The position numbers and the translations under genes were made by a program. A stretch of DNA of 64,000 nucleotides from Parachlorella kessleri (taxonomy: Eukaryota; Chlorophyta; Trebouxiophyceae; Chlorellales; Chlorellaceae), in assembly GCA_001598975.1 (NCBI GenBank), contig BBXU01000559.1:1-64000 (forward strand). Reading direction: 5' to 3'. The notes below the pieces were generated by a model, which was not told the origin of the DNA, did not search any database, and saw only the letters and a program-made list of their open reading frames with translations. The first letter of the stretch is position 1. Each line of letters starts with the position of its first letter. This document shows, piece after piece, positions 34,032-47,022 of this stretch.

Positions 34032-37000
34032 ATGGACTCGGGGGGCAGCTCTAGGAGATACCCCCTCCGGTCCAACAGGACTCCAAGCCAGGCAGTCAAT
34101 GCTGCTCTTGGGCGACAAACTTCTACTGGCGGTGGGGTTGCACTGGCAGCGCGCCGCACTGGCAGCAGGGTTGATGACGCACTCGAGCGTGCAGCAGGTG
34201 CAGACATGGGTGCTCCACCAGGCCCTGCAGCCAGGTCACCACCGGCAGCTGCTATGGCTGGAGCGGTTGAGTGCTCAAAGCCCAGGTTAGCCAATGGAGC
34301 GCTTCTCGCTTCAGGTGCAGCTACTCACAGGCGCCCAAGTCAGGTTGACTTTATCCCCAAGTCAACAAGGGGAGTGGGTCAGCCGCAAAGCATTCAGAAT
34401 GGCAGAGGGGGAGGTGGCAACAAGATAGGCAGCAGCTATCCTGGCATGAAAGGCCTCCACGTTGAAGGAAGCAGCACTGGAGGGAGTGAAAGCATTTCAA
34501 ACAGCGGCGGCAGCAGTGATATTGCCACTACCAGCAGTGGTGGGAGCCAGGCCAGCGGAGCTACCAGCAGCAGCTCAGAAAGAGAAACAGATAGCGTCAG
34601 CAGTGGTTCAGAGGTGGGGGTTTTAGGCAGCTCTCCTCAGCATCATGGGCATGTTGCATTGGCCCGATGCCCCACGTCCGACGCCCTGCCTTCTCTATCC
34701 GCAAAGGACCCAAGGGGGAAAGGGATTGCCGCTGTGGCTGCTGGGGCGTCTCCTCCCAGAAGCATTGTACCCAGCAGCAATGGGGACTCAGAGGAGCAAG
34801 GCGGCGCCAATGAGCAAGCCACAGGCCCCAGCCAGAGGGCTGGCAGCAACAGAAGAGGGTGCAGCGAGGGCAGCAGCGGTGGCAGCGGCAGCAGCAGCAG
34901 CAGTAGTGATGACGAGGGAGAGGCGAGCGATGGTAGTGACATGCTTCAACAGGGAGGTGGACGTGGGCCAGAGCGAGACGAGAGCCAGCCATGCCCAGCC
35001 AAGGAGAAACGCGACAGCAAGGTGTGTGTAACTGCTCTGCTCTGTGTGTAGGCGCTGCGCGGCAACTTCTGAACCATTCTTCCGATGGGGTTGGTTCCAG
35101 CTGCCTGGCAGTCTTGCATCGGATTGCCTCCTCAACATCGCTGAGCCTTGCTCAGGCGCCTCCACTGGTCCCAACCAAGCCTTCTGGGGGGCGGGTAGCT
35201 GGTGGTGGTAGGACCTTGGCTTGCATGATGGGCTGCAGGCTGCTCCACCGCAGGCCAAGGCTGGGGCCGAGCAGTGGGTTGGGGTGGCACCAGGCAGAAC
35301 AGTCGCCCAGCACCAAGGTTCCGTGTCCAAGAAGCCGTTGCGGATGTGGAAGGCGACTGTACGGCTTCCTCACTCGCTAGGTGTGTGATTCATATTCGGT
35401 ACAGCCGAGTGGATCGTTCGTCAACGCTGCTGCCTCCCAACTATATAGACAGTAGCGGTCCTCATGCTGTGAAGCGGCCCTGGGGATGGCAAAAGCACAT
35501 CCTGTCAGCTGTTGCTGCTTGTGCTCCTGCTTTGTTGTCGGCTTTGCTAGTTCCATGCATGCTCAGAAGAATACCTTGCATACACTGCCACGGAGCAACC
35601 CCCCCCCTGTCTCTCGGCCGTGAAGCGCGTCTCATCACAGCAGGCATTAAAGCCCCTGGAAGAGAAGTCAGGCTAAACAGCACGTGTCGTATACGTGCTT
35701 ACTTCTTTCGTCTGCTGGCTGGCAAGCACGCCTGTATGTGTGCATACTACTGTGATTGTGCCCAGCCTGCAGGCGGCGGCTCCCTGCTCCTTGGCAGCAG
35801 GTTCCAGTCGGCCCGGGGAGCCGCCCTAGCAGCAGACCGCGCGTCACTCGCGGTCTGGGGCCGGGAAGGCGCTCTGCAGCGCGGCTTGCTTAACTCGCCC
35901 TTGGAGGTGTATGGCCCCCAGGAAAGGCAGCGTTTCGGCCCTGACCTCGCTGCTTTCCTGGCACAGCTGAGGTGCGGTGCCATCCGGTACTCTCACAGCG
36001 CTTGCTCTGGCAATAGATTCCCAGCTCATGGGTTGTCTGAACCTGCTGCCTGCTTCATATGCTCCTGGGGTCAGACGATGGCAAGAATAATTGTAGCCAG
36101 TAAGCCCGTGGCATATAAGGTGGGGGTGTCTGAATAGGCTTTTGACGTGAGCTGTCACTGCGCCCCCCTGCGCAGGCTGCAGCACTCGTCGTACATGCCG
36201 GCAACTGAGCGTGCAGCGCAGGCCGAGTCCGCTCTAAAGAGCGCTGATGGCGATGCTTTGGAGATTGCCGAGGTGGGATGGGGTTTAAGGTCAGGGATGA
36301 GACCTTTGAGGTGTCCTGGCGCAGATATGGGAGCATCACATTGCCGGTGTACACCTGGTGCTGGCGCCAGCTCCCTGTGCGATGCTAAGAGTGCAAGGGG
36401 GCTGGCAGCCTTGGTGGGCGGGGCGTCACTGCACTCACATGCTGGACTTTCGAAAAGGGGTATACAACTGCCATGGCACAGAGCTGCTTGCCAAAAAGAT
36501 GAAAGATGAAGGTGAACTGCGGACTGAGGCTAGGGTGTTGGGCTGTCATGTTGTGCCTGCTGTGTGCAGAGGGAAGCAGGAGCGGTGGGTACTGTTGACG
36601 AAACAGCCCACCAGCAAGCGGCCCGGCTTCCTCCAGCTGCCTATGCGCAAGGGGAGCAGCCCTTCTTGCTGCCCTTCAACCCCTACGAGCCATGTGGCTG
36701 CTGCCCAGCCTGTTGCCAGGTGCGTGGAAGCTGGGAATCTTTTGAGGGAACCAGCCTGGTATCCAGCCAGTCAGCAGGCGGCGGCTGACAGCCAGCAAGT
36801 TCGCCTGTGTGTGAAGCCCCACTAGCTCGGTGCCGCGCAGCCCTGTGCGAATGGCCCACATACATGCCGCTTAAGGAGTAGCTTCGTGAGTCAGACCCTG
36901 TCACTTCCCTGCCGGTATCACTGCAGCTCTAAACTTGGACAAAAGCTGCTGGCTGTGCTGGGTGCCCCTGCAGCCGTGGCTAAAGGAGAGGTGCTGGCAG

Positions 37001-39874
37001 CTACCTGCCGTGCATGCCAGGGGCCCCCGCAAGGAGTTTATAACCTGGATAGATGACCCCCGCGCGGCTGCAGGTTTGTGCGGAGTGCAGCTGGATCACT
37101 TGCCCGATCCTCAAAGCGCGGGTGATGAGCACTTGTTGCCCGTCATAATGATGCAGGGCACCGGGTGGGCGCTGGGCTTACGGGTTCTGCTGGCGTTAAC
37201 AGGGTGGTGGGGCAGTCCTGCAGCTTTTTCCACCCATTTCTCACCCATCGCACCTTTTGTCAGTCATTCTTGGTGTTTGTGGCGCATGCCGGCTTCTGCA
37301 GCCTTGCAGTGACAAACCAGGACAAGAGTGCGTGCTGCGGGAGCTTGAAACCCAATCTTTGGCCAGGTGTACCCAGCTGCCGTCCCGTCGTGCTGGCATG
37401 CCCTTCCCAGACAACAGCAGTGCTTGTGCGTGGTGCAGAAGCCCAGCGGCAGTTGGAGCTCTCCCAGCAGCGAGAGCTGGTGAAGAGTGTGCTTGCGGGC
37501 ACTCGGGGCGCCTTTGGGCGGCTGGGCAGCAAGGGTACCCACAAGCTCGAGCCGGTGGGCAAAGCAGCCGCTGCGGCCGCTGGGGTAACGTTGGAGGAGC
37601 TGGCAGCGGCAGCCGCTGCCCGCCATGGCATTGCGGCAGAGGATGCAGCAGGAGGGCAGGGCGAGGGCGAGACCAGCGCAGCTCTGGCAGTGGGAGTTTA
37701 TGTCAGGCAGGTGCGGGTGCATCCTAGGCCCCCATCCGCTACAGAAAAGGTGGAAACAGCCCAGGGGTCCAAGAGGCAGCGGGTTGGGGGCGGTAGAGCA
37801 GCCAGGGGAGAGGACCAGCCGGCGCAGGCAGGCAGCGCCAGCGGCGTCGGCGCTGGGACGGGCAGTGCGGCAGCCTCCGAGCCGTCCGCAGAGCTGCCGT
37901 GGCCGCTGCAGTTGCCGCTGCCGCCGCCGACACGGCTGGAGTGGGTGCGGCCCCCGCCACGCCAGTCCAAGGTGGAGAAGCGCCTGCTGCAGAGCGTGGT
38001 GCAGCTTCGGGCCCGGCAGGCGAGGCATGCGGAGGCTCTCCAAGAGGCAGTGAGTGCGCTGCCAGCGCCTGCGCCCTTGCCTGCAAGGATGGGCACAGCA
38101 GAGGCAGCAGCGGCGGCCAGCGCCTTGGCTGGGGATGTAGGAGAAGGGCCAGCAGAGGCAGCGGCAGCCAAGGAGGGTATGGGGGATTTGGAGGGTAGAG
38201 AGCTTGCCCAGGGGAAGGGGGGCGGCGGCTGCAAGGGCTCTGTGGCTAATGGTGGTTTTGGCCATGGCTGGGGCCTGCTGCCCTGCACCCCCCTGGACCG
38301 TCTCGTGGCGCCGCAGCCGCAGCGCAGGCTGCTGCGGCAGGTTGACAGCGAGTATCATAGGTGAGCCTGGAGCGGCGGCAAGGCCTGTGGGTAAGGTATG
38401 GCACCTATCAATCTGTCGGGGGGTGGGTGGCTCGAGCCTCTGGATACTCCCAGTCGATGCCTTCTTTGGCAGTGGGGCTTCCAAGGTGGGTGCAGGCCAG
38501 CGGCTGGGCTGACTAAGGTGGCAGCACGCAAGTATGTTGGCCGCTATGCGGGTTTGCATTTGACCGTGTCACTGCCCCTAGCGCCCGCCCCACCCTAACT
38601 AGCCCCATCCCCCGCCCTCGTCGCACACACCACACCAAGCCCACACCTTACACACCGTCACCCATCCCACCCCCACCCCTGCCGTGTGGCTGGCTGCTGC
38701 AGGGGGGCCTCCACGCACGAGCTACAGCAAGGCGCCTATGGGGAGGCGGCTGTGCCCGCGTGCGTGCATTGTGGCGGCAGGCACCCCGGCATGAGGGGCC
38801 TGCTGGACTGCCCAGTGTGGCAGTCTGCCAACGCCGTGGAGCTGCCCGAGCCGCCCCCAGGTGATGCTACCAGCAAGGCGGCCAGCATTTGCTATGGCAC
38901 ACTTTAATACCAATCTAGGTCCTGCGCAGGCAGGGGGCTGGGGCACCAAGGTGTTGCGCTTGCTCGATGTGCTGCACCTCTGCAGAGCACACTTGTGTGG
39001 TTTGGATGGTGTGCCAGGCCCTTGGTGTGCCCAGTGTGAGGTTCCAGGTAGTTGCCGCTGGAAGTTGGGCACCCGGACCCGCCAGCCCTGCCCTGCCCTG
39101 CCTGCCGCAGAGTGCCCGCACTGTGCCCAGTGGGAGGTCCCAGGCTGCTCCCGCTGCCTGCCGGAGGGCGCGCAGCTCAGAGCCGCCGTGCCCAACCGCA
39201 AGAGCAGCAGGTACAAGCGGAGGAAGGCGGGCGACGAGCGGCAGGCAGCCACCCAGGTGGCCGTGCCTGTAAGGGCCCGGGCGCCCTGGGTGGCACGGCT
39301 GCCCCCACACACCCTGGACACCCTGCATGCAGCCCAGGTGGGTGGGGATCAGGGGTCAGGCTGGCCGGCTCCGGTGGCTGCATGGCCGCGGCTGGCGGCT
39401 GCTTGCGCGATACTTGGCGTGCTTTTGTGAGAGTTGAGGTATATCTGCAGCAGACAGTGCTGTGCTGGCACTGTGCCCGGCTCGAGGGATGGTGCCAACA
39501 GCAGGGTATTTGGCTTACATGGCAACAGGTTTTGGAACAGGGCTGAAGGAGCAGCCGGCCACTTCTTGGGTGCCAGTTCTCAGTCTGGTGCAAGTGTTAC
39601 CATGCCAACGTTGCGATGCGAAGGTACACAGGCACAAGCCTACCTAGAACGGCTGGCGGCTGGGGTCGTCACCCACTTGCCGCCACACCAGCAACTTGTT
39701 TGCGTATTGCAGGCTGTCGCGGACGCTGCCTGCGCTGACCTCTCCATGCATGAAGCTGCCGGCCGCTTCACACCCAAGGCCCTGCTGGCCTGTGTGCTGC
39801 TGGCGGAGGCTGCGGTTGAGGCGCGCCTGAAACAAGACAGCGGGGAGGGGCCGCACCTCGCAGTGGGCATTTAG
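34032..39874 (+). CDS. Unrecognised cysteine-rich, low-complexity protein
   Basis: I do not recognise this family. Proposed exons: 34032-35021, 35311-35380, 35773-35971, 36176-36272, 36570-36719, about 36946-37035, 37074-37121, 37264-38360, 38703-38860, 39111-39337, 39713-39874 (TAG); nearly all junctions keep phase, but those around 36720-37264 are uncertain. The start MDSGGSSRRYPLRSNR leads into about 300 residues of Ser/Gly-rich, likely disordered sequence with an acidic SSDDEGEASDGSD patch. Four cysteine clusters follow: PCGCCPACC, TCRACQG plus CAECSWITC, ACVHCGGRHPG, and ECPHCAQWEVPGCSRC. A helix VEKRLLQSVVQLRARQ and a basic RYKRRK patch lie near the C-terminal side. CxxC pairs and basic patches suggest a zinc-binding nuclear or nucleic-acid-binding protein, which is inference only. 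It shares an upstream region with RAD51C. Confidence 0.55.
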
Positions 39875-41118
39875 GCAGTTTTCCGGTGGCATCTAGGGCA
39901 GACCAGAAGTGCATAGCTGTGAACCGCTGGGCGGCATGCAAGATATGCGCTAGGTGCCTTCCTAGCTGTTGGGTGGTGGGGCCCAGGGGCTGTTGTTGCA
40001 GGTTGTTTGCCGAGCCTGCAATTGGTGTCAGCAGCACCTAGCTACAATGGCTGGGACACAAGCTTGCAATTCTTTGTTGCTAGTGGCTGGCTGCAGCTGT
40101 GTGTTTGTTCAGCCCGTTGCCTGACGAATGATCTTATTGCATCACTTGGCATGGCGCCCTCTTGGTAGATGGAGGCAGAATCATCATACTGGCTGCACGG
40201 AGCAGGACGGCATCCTTATTTAGCATATAGCTGTTGAGTGGCTGATGGGATCAAGTTACAGTCTGTTATTCATGACGCGGAAGTGCTCCATAGGTGCCTA
40301 GGAATCCGTCAGCATGCAGGCCAAAACTAGAATTCCTAGAACTAAAACTTGAAGTTGGTTATGCTTCACGATGGCATTTGAATAGAGGCATGAAGCAAGA
40401 ACGCGCCTGCACACAACAAGACATGCGCAGCTGATACGGCAATAGCGCCCCGAAGCCGCCACAGAAAAAAACGGGTGGGTGTCACATCCAGCTGCCATCT
40501 GCCCACCCCCATGCAGCCCAAAAACTGGCGGGAGGCAAACAAGGCGCTACAGTGCTGCGTTCGCTACCGAAAAAGAATTAAATTGGGGTGACATATGCAA
40601 GTATCGTTGGTGGCAGTTTGCACAAGTGCGACATGCCAGTTATGAGTGCAATGGAAACTCAGATGCAGCCTGCAACGCCCCAGAACCCCAAAATGGTTAA
40701 AAACCGGACACTAAAGTCAGCCTCAACTCGAGGCCGACAAGAGATGCAATTCCAGCACAAGCAATAACAGTGAGCGCATTTTGCACTTCACAGTTTCTGC
40801 AACAGCTGCTGCCTGGCCAAAGCTACAGGGGCTCGCCACACTCCTCTGCTATTGATGCACTACTGAGCCACCCAACAGCAACGCCTCTTGGGGACCCATG
40901 CACCGGCCACAAGGGGAAACGGGGACGCAAGTGCGACCCACACACTACCCTTGGTGGCCTCCAAGAGTTCGACCAGCGTTCACTAGTGCCCTGCCATATG
41001 CCAACGCACGCTCTCTGCCCCTAACACCCTGCCCCGCCAACAAGGCCAGCAGCCACCAGGTGGCCGGCCATGCCGCGCTGCGGACTTGCCTCCTCAATCC
41101 TTCGTTAACTCAGACGCC
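39875..41118. other. Convergent 3' intergenic region
   Basis: No gene supported between the converging Cys-rich gene and CYP97A. A TTACA (minus-strand TGTAA) at 40256-40260 could end the CYP97A transcript, which would give a long 3' UTR of about 860 nt. Confidence 0.4.
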
Positions 41119-44100
41119 TCAGCCATCAACAGAGGCCAGCGTGGCTTCCTTTGCCTCCCGCGGCTGGGCAGATACTGCAGCTGCTGCCGCCGCTGCCGTC
41201 TGCAAGGGGCAGCCGCCAGCAGCGCTGGCTGCTCCTGCCGCTGCTGGTTCTCCATGCGCCACTGCTGCTGCGCTGCTGCCGCCCTGTGCCGCGGCCGCCT
41301 CTCGCTGCCTCACCTCCTCTAGGTCCGCCCTGGGCTTGGGGCACAGCCACAGGCCGTTGGTGGTGTGGATGGTGGCGCCGGTGGTCATGCTGACTGGAGG
41401 CGCGTCGGGCGCAAAGGCAAAGTCAAAGCGGCGCACCAGCATGGCCAGCGCGGTCACCGACTCAAAGATGGCAAACTGGTCACCTGCAGCCGCCAGGAGA
41501 AAGAGGGGGGCCCTAAGTCTCATGGCATGCTCATTCAAAATGCAAAGCACCACCTCCATACCCAACATTGACGACGCAGACACCAGCTCAACCTGCCAAG
41601 TGGCCTTGGCGAGTGACGTGGTAGGGAAAGCTGGGGACGTAAGTGCTCAGAAACTATATTGTTACAGAACATGTGGACAGAGTGGAGGGCTGTGCGGGCC
41701 ATCAACTGTGGCGTGCCATTGCACCGAGAAGGGGCCAGGCACGTCAACCAGGTACAGGCACCGCAACCAACAGGGGCTTGCTTTAGGCTGCTTACGACTC
41801 CGGCCAGCGCAGGTAAGTGCTCCTCTGGCCGGATTTGACAAGTGCCATGGCGACTATTCTTGGTAGAGGCACCACGCACCCCCAGGGTCAACAACTCTAC
41901 GCCCTGCACAATCTTTCACTCCTGCATGTTCAAGCAACCCCCTTGATGAAGTGCTCCCGGGCACGTCGACAGCTTCGCTTCCCACTGCCCAGGGCAACGG
42001 CTGCCAAACGCCTGGTACGGCCGGGCTTCACCATCACTGCTACCCAAGCACCCGCTGCACTCACCTGTGCACTGGTGCTTGAAGCCGCCAGAGGGTGGAC
42101 TTTGCACCCAGCCAGCGCGTGTGTACACAAGCACTGGCACCGCTTCAAAAGATACAGGTAAAGCTAGGCTTTACCTCGTCCAATCCTAAGAGGGTAGATG
42201 CCTACCGGATCCTTACCACATCCCAACCAGGGGGGGGTTATACATCAGGTGTTGTAGGGGAAGAGTGGCAGCCCCCCTCACCTATGCACTTGCGCTTGCC
42301 GCCTCCAAACGGCAAATACTTGAAGTCCTCGGTCACCTCGTTGGGGGCGGGCCCCTCCAGCGGCCCAAAGCGGTCGGGGTCAAACTCGTCCGGCCGGTCC
42401 CACAGCTGCGGCGACCTGCAGCAGCAAGAGAAGGTGGCCCTAAGGCACAGAGAGAAGCAGCAGCAGCAGCAGGGGCTCACCCACGCCGGTCCAGTGGCTG
42501 TGGCAGCCTGCAAAGTGGAGACCGGGGTTACGGGGCTGAGCGCCTGGAGGTGGGAGCTGGCCCGCACTCTTCCACGCAGGCTGGCCAGCAACTCAGGGCT
42601 GTGAACCAAAGCCATCACATCAACAATCATTGTGTGGCAGCCCGTTGGCACTAGTTAACAAACCAACGCTTAACACCAAATGCTAAAAAGCAAGAGTGTG
42701 ATTGCCTGTGCTGAGGATGCTGAGCGGCACGTCCCACTCTGTCAGCAATGCACCTCGCCCTCGCCGATTACGGCATTCCACCATCACCGATACCACCCAC
42801 CGTGCCTCGTCCCCACAACCCAACGAACACCGGAGAACAAAAAGATGCCGCTGCGCCCAAGACCAGCAGCCGGGCAATCTCTATGACAGGCCAAATAGCC
42901 GTAAGGAGAGCATTGCTTCACAGGCCCCACCTGTGCAAGTTCCAGGTAGCAATGAAGATGTCCTGGCCCTCCTGGATCTCAAACCCGGCCAGGGTATCAG
43001 GCTCCAGTGAACGGCGGATCAGCACCGGCGGCTGAGGGTATAGCCGCTGCGACTCAGCGATGCAGCGCGCAGTGAAGCGCAGGTTGCGGATGTCTTCAAT
43101 GCCCGGCTTGCGGTCGCCAATCACGCGATCCACCTGCACATGCCACGCAGGAGTTTAGGGTCCGGGGGAGCGGCGGCAACCCAACCTGGGCAGCAATGAG
43201 TGGACATTGGTAATGGTGGCTCCCAGGCACTCACAGATAAACACGCCAGCCTGTACGACCCAAGGATGCCGGAGAGGCACATGAAAAGCCAGGGAGAGGT
43301 AGATGGAAAGCCAGGGGAGCACCTGCCAGAGCCTGCCCCCACTGCCGCAGCCACCCTTGACCACTGCCCCTGATGCCGCTCCCCTCAAATATGCCCAGCA
43401 GGACCTCCCTCCCCCTCATCTCACTCCCTGCCAGCGGCTGGGCCTTTCGCACATGCGCGGGCCACCCACCCACCTCCTCCCGAATGCGCGCCACCACGTC
43501 AGGCCGGTCAGCAATGCAGGAGAAAGTCCAGGTGAGCACGGCCGCCGTGGTCTCGTGGCCCGCTATCAGCAGCGTCATCAGGTCGTCCCGCAGCTGCTTG
43601 CTCGTGATCTCCTCGCCTGCAGGTGAGGAGACAGCCAGCAGGAGCTTCAAACCCGGAGAGGTCTTCTTGATTCAGCTGCCAGGCAGTGCCACCCTCCGCA
43701 GTTGTCGAGGGACAGAGCACTGGGGGGAGCGCCTTGCCCAGTTACATCACCTATAACAAACCGGGGTGCTTCCCGGGTACAGCTCTCGTCCCTACTTCCA
43801 GCGCTGCAACTAATTCAGCCAGCAGACCACGCCTGGTCTCGCTACAAGGCCGTCAAGACGATGAGATGCTCGTGAGAGTACCCTCAACATACTCTCTAGA
43901 GAACCCTCCACAACCCTCGCCAAAAAATACTTGCTGCAAAATAGAACAGAGACGCACGCGACAGCAAGAGCCGCACAGTGCACACTACTGCGTGTGTTAC
44001 AAGGTAGGCGCCTGCGACCGCAAAACGCCTGCCACTGCAGCCTCCCTCCCTCCCCATAGTTGCCAAGCTGCGCCCACCCACACCTGAGGCCACGAGGAAG

Positions 44101-46822
44101 TGCAGTATGGAGGGGTCGGCCTGTGACAGGAACTCCTCCACAAACTCCTCGTCCTCCTCCTCCACCAGCCGCTTGCACTTGGCGATCAGCTCGTCTAGCG
44201 TGTCGCTGCAGCAGGCACAGCAGGCACAGCGGGAGGGCGGCAGCGGCTCCTTACAATTTTTTTAAAGCCAGGCAGACGTCAGCCTCCGCCACCGTGCAAG
44301 CTAGGCCCATGGGCAAGTCGTGACATCTTGTCAGGGGTAGTTAGCCTCAGTGTCAATGCTACGCTTAACTGGTGGCCCTCGAAACAAGTGCACTAGTGCG
44401 ACGATGTCTATTTGCGCCACAGGGACCTACTGGCTGCGCAGCTTCTGCCGTGCAGTTGTGATGTACCTGATGATCTGCAGCGCCTCCAGGCACCGCCGCT
44501 GCCGCGGCACCAAGTAGAGCAGCGGCTTGATGTTCCAGTAGGGGATGAAGGCGGTGCTGCGGTACTCGGCCTCACGCAGCGTTGTGTAGACTGCCTGCAC
44601 GCTGCCAAACACAGGCTCTCAAAGCGGATCCCATGCCACGCAGGGCCCTAAGGCGATGTACAGGGTGCGGCCAGATCTACAAAAAGCTCTCATGGAAAGT
44701 CAGGTGAAGCACCATGGCCCACGACCTCAGAGGTCCTGAAAGGCCGCCCGGCTGACCTCCCCAGTCTGCACGCGCTCCTGCAAAGTGAATATATCTCCCA
44801 TGTTCCCACGAGCGCACCTGCTCCGCGCTCCTCCTCAGCTAGTTACACCACCCCTCAGATACCTCCAGCCCCGTAGCTAATCAAGGCCTGCTAGGTCTGC
44901 TGGCAGGGCAGGTGTTGGGCACTGACGTGCTGTATGCCTTGAACCCACAGTACCAGGCCACAAGGACACTAGCCTTCAGCCTGACAATAACCCCCTCCAC
45001 CCCGGAAGAACAACCCGCCCGGCCCACCTGTATGACCGGGTCGTCTGTTGTGAGCGAGTCAAACTCGTAGTTGAACACCGCCTTGCCGATGATGTCCAGC
45101 GCGAAGCGTGAGAAGAAGTTCTCCATCTCCACAGCCTTGCCCTCCGCGGCTGCCCGCTCCAGAACCGCTGTGCCCCGCAGCGCGCAGTCGCCAAACAGCT
45201 CCACCTGCACCATTTGGTCAGGTACTGACGTTGGAGGGCTGCTCATGGCCCGTGGTTCCGCACCCATGTCGCCCACCGTGTGTCCTGGGCCCAAGACAGC
45301 GAACCAATGAAAAGCCTACACATACACGGCTTGTCCCCAAGCCGGTCAAAACTATGGTGGCCTCTCACTTATCAGTAAGCTGTACCATTGGGCATCCATC
45401 CACACAGCAGGCTGCAGGGTTCGGATGGGTTGGGAGGCCATGGCAGGGTGAGACTGGGTGGGGTCTCCTTGTGGCTGCGCACCATGGCTGCGATGTATTT
45501 TTTGTGCAGAGAGGGAACGATGGCGCGCCGCCGTGACCGCCAGATCTGCCCGTCTGCTGGGATGAGCCCCGTGCCCATCACAAAGTCCAGGATCTCAGAC
45601 AGCAGACCCTTGCTGTAGGCGCCCGCGTTGGTCAGCAAGATCTGCAACCCGTCAGGTGCAGCGATGGGCACACTCGCAAGCATGCTCCCGCCAAGTGCAT
45701 GTGGTGCACCGCAGCTGCACTCAATACACCGGGAAATCTAGCAAGCCCAACAGTGCTGGTGCCTGCTGTTCGGTCGAGCGAGCCAATTCAAACAGTGCAT
45801 CCCCACAGGCTGAGTGTCATGCAGCAACAATGGCAATCGCCGGTCGCCAACGCCGCTTTCCCGCAGGCATGCTGTGCTGTACTACCGCCTGACGTCATGA
45901 ACAGGAGCAGCCGAGGCAACAGCAGCCTGAGGTAGTGTTGATGCCCGCGGATAACACGCCCTCCTTGCTGCTCCATCGCACACGCTCCTGCACACCTGCT
46001 TGGTGATCTGCGGGTCCGACACCACCACAAAGTTCTTGGGCCCAAAGCTGAGCTTGAAGATGCCGCCGTACACCTGGTACAGCTTGAACAGGGGGATGAA
46101 GACGGGCTGGCCGATGATCTCGCGGATGTCACCCCTAGCCACTGGCATGCGCCTGGCGGCGGCGGTGCGCCACCGCTGACCCACCCGCGCAAGGGCTAGA
46201 GCCAGCACCCGCCCTGCAGCAGCGCAACCCCAGGCGGGTACCCTCACTGACCTGGCCTACGTCCAACTCAGTAGCACAACAGCAGGATTGTGGGCGAGTT
46301 GAATTGCTACAAGTGACAATGCATCAGGTGGCAAGGCCGTGCTCAGTTCAAGGTTGTAAACTAGCATGCCGGGCAGGTGCAGCAGCCGGGGCACACCTGG
46401 GCCGATAGGGTCCTGCGCCAGCAGTTTGCGCAGCGGCCGCGTCAGGCGCTCCTTAGTCGAGCCCACGTCACTGAACTCGCCCGACATGATGCGGTCATCT
46501 AAGTTCTCCCCTGCAGCTCCTAATTGCACACCCTCAGACCAGCGCTGCTGTGCATCCACACCTCATACAGGGGCTTATGCATGCCACAGCGGTCCGTCGA
46601 AAGTGAAGCCTAGTTGGGACGCCACTTAGGCAGCTTACCTAGCTTGAGCTTAGCTTTGTCTTTGCCTTCGCTTCCGATCGCAGCCACCACCAAACGCTCC
46701 TGCCTTCCTTGCGACGTCTGAAGCCTGCGAGACCTTTGCGAAAGGCCAGCTGGCTTCTTACGGTGGACCGGCTGCCCACTGATGTGGCCCGGCTTTTGCA
46801 CGAACAGTGCACTAGTGTCCAT
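41119..46822 (-). CDS. CYP97A: Chloroplast cytochrome P450 CYP97A (LUT5-type carotenoid beta-ring hydroxylase)
   Basis: Plastid P450 that hydroxylates beta-rings of carotenes on the way to lutein and zeaxanthin. Eleven exons (minus): 46822-46639, 46510-46397, 46213-45996, 45641-45483, 45204-45028, 44594-44431, 44205-44084, 43616-43474, 43133-42931, 42415-42282, 41483-41119 (TGA); 660 residues, all phases agree. The first 60 residues are Ser/Arg/Lys-rich and fit a transit peptide. CYP97A-specific text includes MSGEFSDVGSTKERLTRPL, GDIREIIGQPVFIPLFKLY, DFVMGTGLIPADGQIW, the I-helix IAGHETTAAVLTW (near residue 400), ESQRLYPQPPVLIRRSL (ExxR), the haem loop PFGGGKRKCIGDQFA (Cys near 538) and MTTGATIHTTNGL. 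An Ala/Gln-rich tail of about 60 residues follows and is not part of the P450 fold. Redox partner and regulation are not visible. Confidence 0.93.
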
Positions 46823-47022
46823 GACGACCCACGCTAATGTGTACAGCAACTGGACCACTAGGTCCCTATCGACTAAGGGTCGTAACCTGTGTGGAACGCT
46901 TGCTACTTCTCATCATCCTGAGGTGGAATGTTCCCGCCCCTGCTGCGCACGCCCAGCCTTGAACGTGGGGACGCCGTGCCTGGTCCTAGCATCCGGCCAG
47001 CCCATCCGCTCTGTAATCAAGA
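46823..47022. promoter_or_regulatory. 200-bp divergent promoter (CYP97A / EEF2KMT-like)
   Basis: Exactly 200 bp separate the two proposed start codons, so both promoters and 5' leaders must overlap here unless there are further upstream exons. No TATA box is evident. Confidence 0.4.

Noticed and set aside
37264..38559. Minus-strand open frame of 431 codons at 37264-38559
   Set aside because: Antisense of an Ala-rich plus-strand exon; composition Cys/Leu/His-rich as expected for a reverse reading of GC-rich codons.
34032..39874. Calling the Cys-rich protein CDCA7-like (4CXXC R1 finger)
   Set aside because: The CxxC pairs are suggestive, but the RYGE and CRGxCNCSxC motifs are absent.
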